From Desulfamplus sp. (lineage in GTDB: Bacteria > Desulfobacterota > Desulfobacteria > Desulfobacterales > Desulfobacteraceae), in the NCBI GenBank assembly GCA_015232935.1, contig JADFYT010000065.1, positions 1 to 10,006 on the forward strand: 10,006 bases of DNA, written 5' to 3'. Each line of letters starts with the position of its first letter. The first letter of the stretch is position 1. Positions 7,306-10,006 of the stretch are shown one piece after another. The notes under the pieces are model-generated. The model had not been told where the DNA came from, ran no database searches, and worked only from the letters and a program-made list of their open reading frames with translations. The position numbers were made by a program, and so were the translations under genes.

Positions 7306-7322
7306 GGCAATTATAGGCTCCT

Positions 7323-9095
7323 TTATAGATCGTTTGTCTGTAACCAGTACTCCAGCAGAGCTACCTGCCACAGTTTTGAACCTTTCAGGGGGGTTATGTG
7401 ATCTTGAGGCTCGTCCAACAGCATATCAACATAGCTGTTCTGGATGATGCCTCTTTGTCTCGCCTTTTCTGACGATAGAATCTCTCTTACAAAATCAAGA
7501 TATTTCCCCTGGATATATTTCAGTGCAGGAACAGGAAAATAGCCTTTGGGGCGGTCAATGACCTCATTTGGAATAATATCTCTTGCTGCCTCTTTGAGGA
7601 TATGTTTACCACCGTGGCAAACTTTATGTTCCGGTGGAATTTTTGCTGAAAGCTCCACAAATTCATGATCCAGAAAAGGGACTCTTGCCTCAAGGCTCCA
7701 GGCCATGGTCATGTTATCGACCCTTTTTACAGGATCATCCACAAGCATTACGGTTGTATCCATCCTCAAAGTCTTGTCTATTGCAGAGGCAGCACCAGGC
7801 TGTCCAAAATGGCTTCTTATAAAATCTGTGCTGAAATCCTCTTTCTGATATTTTTCCAGTAAAATCTCCAAAAGCTCCTGATGACTTCTATCTGCAAAAA
7901 CATCTCTGTAATCCTTTACAGGGTTATGGCTTTCAAGCATGGGCGGATACCAGTGATAACCCGCGAAAATCTCGTCAGCACCCTGACCGCTTTGAACCAC
8001 TTTCACATGCTTTGCGACCTCCTTGCTCAGAAGAAAAAAGCCTATGCAGTCATGGCTTACCATTGGTTCGCTCATTGCCCTTACGCAATGTTCCATATTT
8101 GGCAGAACCTGCCCTGAATCCACCTTTATCTTGTGATGGTCTGTTCCAAAATGGCTGGCAATAATGTCTGAGTATTGAAACTCATTCCCTTTTTCTTCGC
8201 CTACGCTCTCAAATCCAATGGAAAATGTTTTCAGATCTTTTTGTCCAGAGTTTGCGAGAAGTGCTGTCACAAGACTTGAGTCAAGCCCTCCGGAAAGAAG
8301 CACTCCTACAGGTACATCAGCAACAAGGCGACGCCGCACAGCCTGCGTAAAACCTTGGGTGACAAGGCGTTTCCAGTCATCAAAAGTGTACTTGTCCTCT
8401 TCGGCATCTCGTTGGGATGCAAGATGCCAGTATGGAATCTGTTTTATATTACCCTGCATGTCTATTCTCAGGCAGGTCGCGGGAGGCAGTTTTTTAATAT
8501 CTTTAATAATGGTATGGGGGGCAGGTACCACTGAATGGAATGTAAAGTAATAGTGAATGGCTTCAGGAGACAGGGTACGCTCTATTTTTCCTGTTGCCAA
8601 AATGGCTGGCAGAAACGAGGCAAAAAGGATTGAGCCGGACGTTTTGGCATAATACAGGGGTTTGATGCCAAGTCTGTCCCTTGCTATAAATACAGAATCA
8701 TCTTTTTTATCATAAACAGCAAAGGCAAACATGCCGTTAAATTTTTCCACACACTTCTCGCCCCAGGCGTGATACGCTTTTAAAATCACTTCAGTATCAC
8801 CAGTGGATGCAAAGGAGTATCCTTTTGCCTGGAGCACTTTCCTGAGTTCCTTGTAGTTATAGATCGCACCGTTAAAAACAATAGTAAGTCCAAGTTCCCT
8901 GTCTTCCATGGGCTGGCTTGATTTGTCGCTCAGATCAATTATTTTCAGTCTTCGGTGTCCAAAGACAATAGAGTCTTCCTGGTAGAAACCTCCACTGTCA
9001 GGCCCTCTTTTCTCCATTTTTTTTGTCATTGCGATAACTGACTTTTGGGAAACCGGGTGATTGTCAATGAAAATTTCTCCGCATATACCGCACAT
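7323..9095 (-). CDS. asnO: AsnO-type glutamine-dependent amidotransferase of NAGGN synthesis (asparagine synthase family)
   Basis: A 590-residue protein with the class II glutaminase half first: catalytic Cys2 after Met removal (MCGICGE), GPDSGG at 31-36, FNGAIYN at 74-80, GDTE at 99-102 and RDRLGIKPLYY at 139-149. The synthetase half follows, with the PP-loop SGGLDSS at 268-274, SGQGADEIFAGY, and SLEARVPFLDH near the C terminus. Glutamine-derived ammonia passes to an ATP-activated carboxylate. In this context the expected acceptor is N-acetylglutaminylglutamine and not aspartate, giving NAGGN; that is known for asnO next to ngg and is inferred here from linkage. The start has AGGCGAG eight bases upstream. 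It is the first gene of the operon, under a near-consensus promoter. General asparagine synthetase B is the alternative, but ngg and the M42 gene favour the NAGGN role. Confidence 0.93.
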   Translation of the reverse strand: MCGICGEIFIDNHPVSQKSVIAMTKKMEKRGPDSGGFYQEDSIVFGHRRLKIIDLSDKSSQPMEDRELGLTIVFNGAIYNYKELRKVLQAKGYSFASTGDTEVILKAYHAWGEKCVEKFNGMFAFAVYDKKDDSVFIARDRLGIKPLYYAKTSGSILFASFLPAILATGKIERTLSPEAIHYYFTFHSVVPAPHTIIKDIKKLPPATCLRIDMQGNIKQIPYWHLASQRDAEEDKYTFDDWKRLVTQGFTQAVRRRLVADVPVGVLLSGGLDSSLVTALLANSGQKDLKTFSIGFESVGEEKGNEFQYSDIIASHFGTDHHKIKVDSGQVLPNMEHCVRAMSEPMVSHDCIGFFLLSKEVAKHVKVVQSGQGADEIFAGYHWYPPMLESHNPVKDYRDVFADRSHQELLEILLEKYQKEDFSTDFIRSHFGQPGAASAIDKTLRMDTTVMLVDDPVKRVDNMTMAWSLEARVPFLDHEFVELSAKIPPEHKVCHGGKHILKEAARDIIPNEVIDRPKGYFPVPALKYIQGKYLDFVREILSSEKARQRGIIQNSYVDMLLDEPQDHITPLKGSKLWQVALLEYWLQTNDL

Positions 9096-9162
9096 AATAA
9101 ATACTCGCCTTTTATTGTAAAATTTTGATTAAAGTGTTTCCTGCATCTTCTAACTAATTAAA

Positions 9163-9191
9163 ATAATATCGTTTTTGCTATCTGGTGTCAA
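9163..9191 (-). promoter_or_regulatory. Near-consensus sigma-70 promoter of the asnO-ngg operon
   Basis: On the minus strand, TTGACA (9191-9186) is separated by exactly 17 bases from TATTAT (9168-9163), five of six matches to TATAAT. The predicted start of transcription gives a leader of about 60 bases before the asnO ATG at 9095. A GACACC direct repeat overlaps the -35 element on its upstream side and could bind a regulator. Confidence 0.75.
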
Positions 9192-9398
9192 GGTGTCATT
9201 TATTATTATTTTTCTTTAGTTTTATTTTTAACAGTGATATGCTCAACTATTCGGGGATGTTTAAATTAATTTCAGGGCATGTGTTTCCTGTTTTTTAAGA
9301 CAGTTGTTTTCAGCTTTTACAGGTTGTGTTGACATTTCAGCGTAGCCATATCAAAACTAAAATTCTTGAGCAATTTAAATAACTATATGGAGAAGGCG
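9192..9398. other. Divergent intergenic region between asnO and the HAD gene
   Basis: This AT-rich stretch has no ORF. A consensus TTGACA lies at 9329-9334 on the plus strand, but no good -10 element follows at 16-18 bases, so the promoter of the HAD gene is unresolved. Symmetric AT tracts such as TTTAAATTAA near 9260 could bend DNA or bind a regulator shared by the two divergent units. Confidence 0.4.
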
Positions 9399-9977
9399 AT
9401 GAGAGTTCTTCCAACACTGCATGAATGGCTTGAATCCAACTTGAGTAATTTTGATGCCATTATCTTTGACATAGACGGGGTATTGCGGGTTAAAGGATCT
9501 GCTGCCAGAGGAAGCAGGCGACTTATCGAAATGCTCAGAAGAGAAAAATTCCCCTTTTATCTTCTCACCAATGACGGCGATCACTCAACCGAAGAGAAGG
9601 CCGCTGTATTGAACAAGTCCGGAATTTGTGTGAGTCCGGATGAAATAGTCTCCTGTGCAGACGGCCTGGCCGGGCTTTTTGACCCGTTGGAACAGCCATA
9701 TCCAGCTGGCAACAGCGAAAAAAAAGATGAGAAAAAAGATTTTCATGATAACAGATATTCAAGGAAATTTTCGCATGAGTTATCAGATACACCTTTTTTT
9801 ATCATGGGCTGCCTTGGAACTCCCTGTTTTGCGAAAAAAGCTGGATTAAAAACAACAAGGAGCCTTGAAAAAATCAACATTTGTCAGGGAATTATTGTGG
9901 GAGAGAGAAATTACGACTGGGAAAAGACAATTAACGCGGCTGTAAATTTTTTTCAAGCAGCTCATGGGTTTTCCTGA
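9399..9977 (+). CDS. NagD-like HAD-superfamily hydrolase, C-terminally truncated or frameshifted
   Basis: The ATG at 9399 has GGAGAAGG just upstream (9389-9396) and is preferred to the TTG at 9366 and the ATG at 9387. It gives 192 residues. Motif I is DIDGVL with Asp24 and Asp26 (nucleophile and acid/base), and motif II is LLTND at 55-59. A C2-type cap follows, with GIIVGERNYDWEKTINAAVNFF near the end, all typical of subfamily IIA phosphatases (NagD, phosphoglycolate or nitrophenyl phosphatase relatives). Family members usually run about 250-330 residues and then carry a conserved NPD-type segment, a Lys (GKP) and the motif IV Asp. All of these are missing because the frame stops at 9977. A Lys/Asp-rich stretch near residues 107-120 is a possible insertion. 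Substrate unknown; a functional link to the divergent NAGGN operon is unproven. Confidence 0.7.
   Translation: MRVLPTLHEWLESNLSNFDAIIFDIDGVLRVKGSAARGSRRLIEMLRREKFPFYLLTNDGDHSTEEKAAVLNKSGICVSPDEIVSCADGLAGLFDPLEQPYPAGNSEKKDEKKDFHDNRYSRKFSHELSDTPFFIMGCLGTPCFAKKAGLKTTRSLEKINICQGIIVGERNYDWEKTINAAVNFFQAAHGFS
9947..9953 (+). other. T7 homopolymer at the likely frameshift point of the HAD gene
   Basis: Seven T's lie in the phase T_TTT_TTT relative to the HAD frame, the form of a -1 slippery heptamer. The zero frame stops eight codons later (9975-9977). The -1 frame stops at the last three bases of the window. The +1 frame, equal to loss of one T, stays open to the edge and reads FKQLMGFPEYGREW, which looks the most protein-like. 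It may be a sequencing error, a mutation or a slippage site. Confidence 0.45.
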
Positions 9978-10006
9978 ATATGGGAGAGAATGGCTTGCCA
10001 AGATAG

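Noticed and set aside
7306..7371. Longer N terminus for Ngg overlapping asnO
   Set aside because: The ATG at 7305 has AAGGAG upstream and gives a normal 17-bp gap from asnO; the longer form would overlap the asnO end by 49 bp.
7634..8550. Plus-strand frames opposite asnO
   Set aside because: They are antisense to a clearly coding gene with all catalytic motifs and have no independent support.

Overview
This window looks like a bacterial chromosome of moderate GC content with AT-rich spacers. The gene content fits a Gram-negative proteobacterium or desulfobacterotal lineage (for example a marine or anaerobic, Desulfobacterales-like organism). That placement is an inference from gene content and style only; no rRNA or other phylogenetic marker is present.

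Layout. (1) Positions 2-865 hold the 3' part of a protein kinase-like gene with a zinc-ribbon and a C-terminal beta-rich domain, of the kind found with vWA (TerY-like) and PP2C phosphatase genes. (2) A 430-bp spacer follows, holding three direct copies of a 15-bp motif at about 24-bp spacing, possibly the end of an insertion sequence. (3) A small calcineurin-like metallophosphoesterase (1297-1932) is followed by about 420 bp with no convincing gene. (4) A cold-shock-type block comes next: a possible 57-residue small ORF (2350-2523), a DEAD-box RNA helicase (2554-3855), a structured leader and a CspA-family protein (3968-4168). It ends in a strong bidirectional terminator (4182-4227). (5) On the minus strand, reading right to left, lies the three-gene set for the osmoprotectant N-acetylglutaminylglutamine amide (NAGGN): asnO-type amidotransferase (9095-7323), Ngg GNAT/ATP-grasp synthetase (7305-5563) and an M42-family peptidase (5399-4272). 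A near-consensus sigma-70 promoter sits upstream of asnO. (6) Divergent from that operon is a NagD-like HAD hydrolase (9399-9977) that stops early, just after a run of seven T's, so it is probably frameshifted or truncated.

How the genes work together. Ngg is expected to acetylate glutamine and ligate it to a second glutamine, and the AsnO paralogue to amidate the dipeptide to NAGGN. The M42 enzyme is the conserved third member, with no settled role. The helicase and cold-shock protein are both RNA-structure remodelling factors and commonly respond to cold. The left third (kinase fragment, repeats, metallophosphoesterase, empty spacers) has an accessory-region character. The most useful leads are the NAGGN trio with its own internal control signals, the possible kinase/phosphatase/vWA system continuing off the left edge, the triple repeat, and the small ORF before the helicase.
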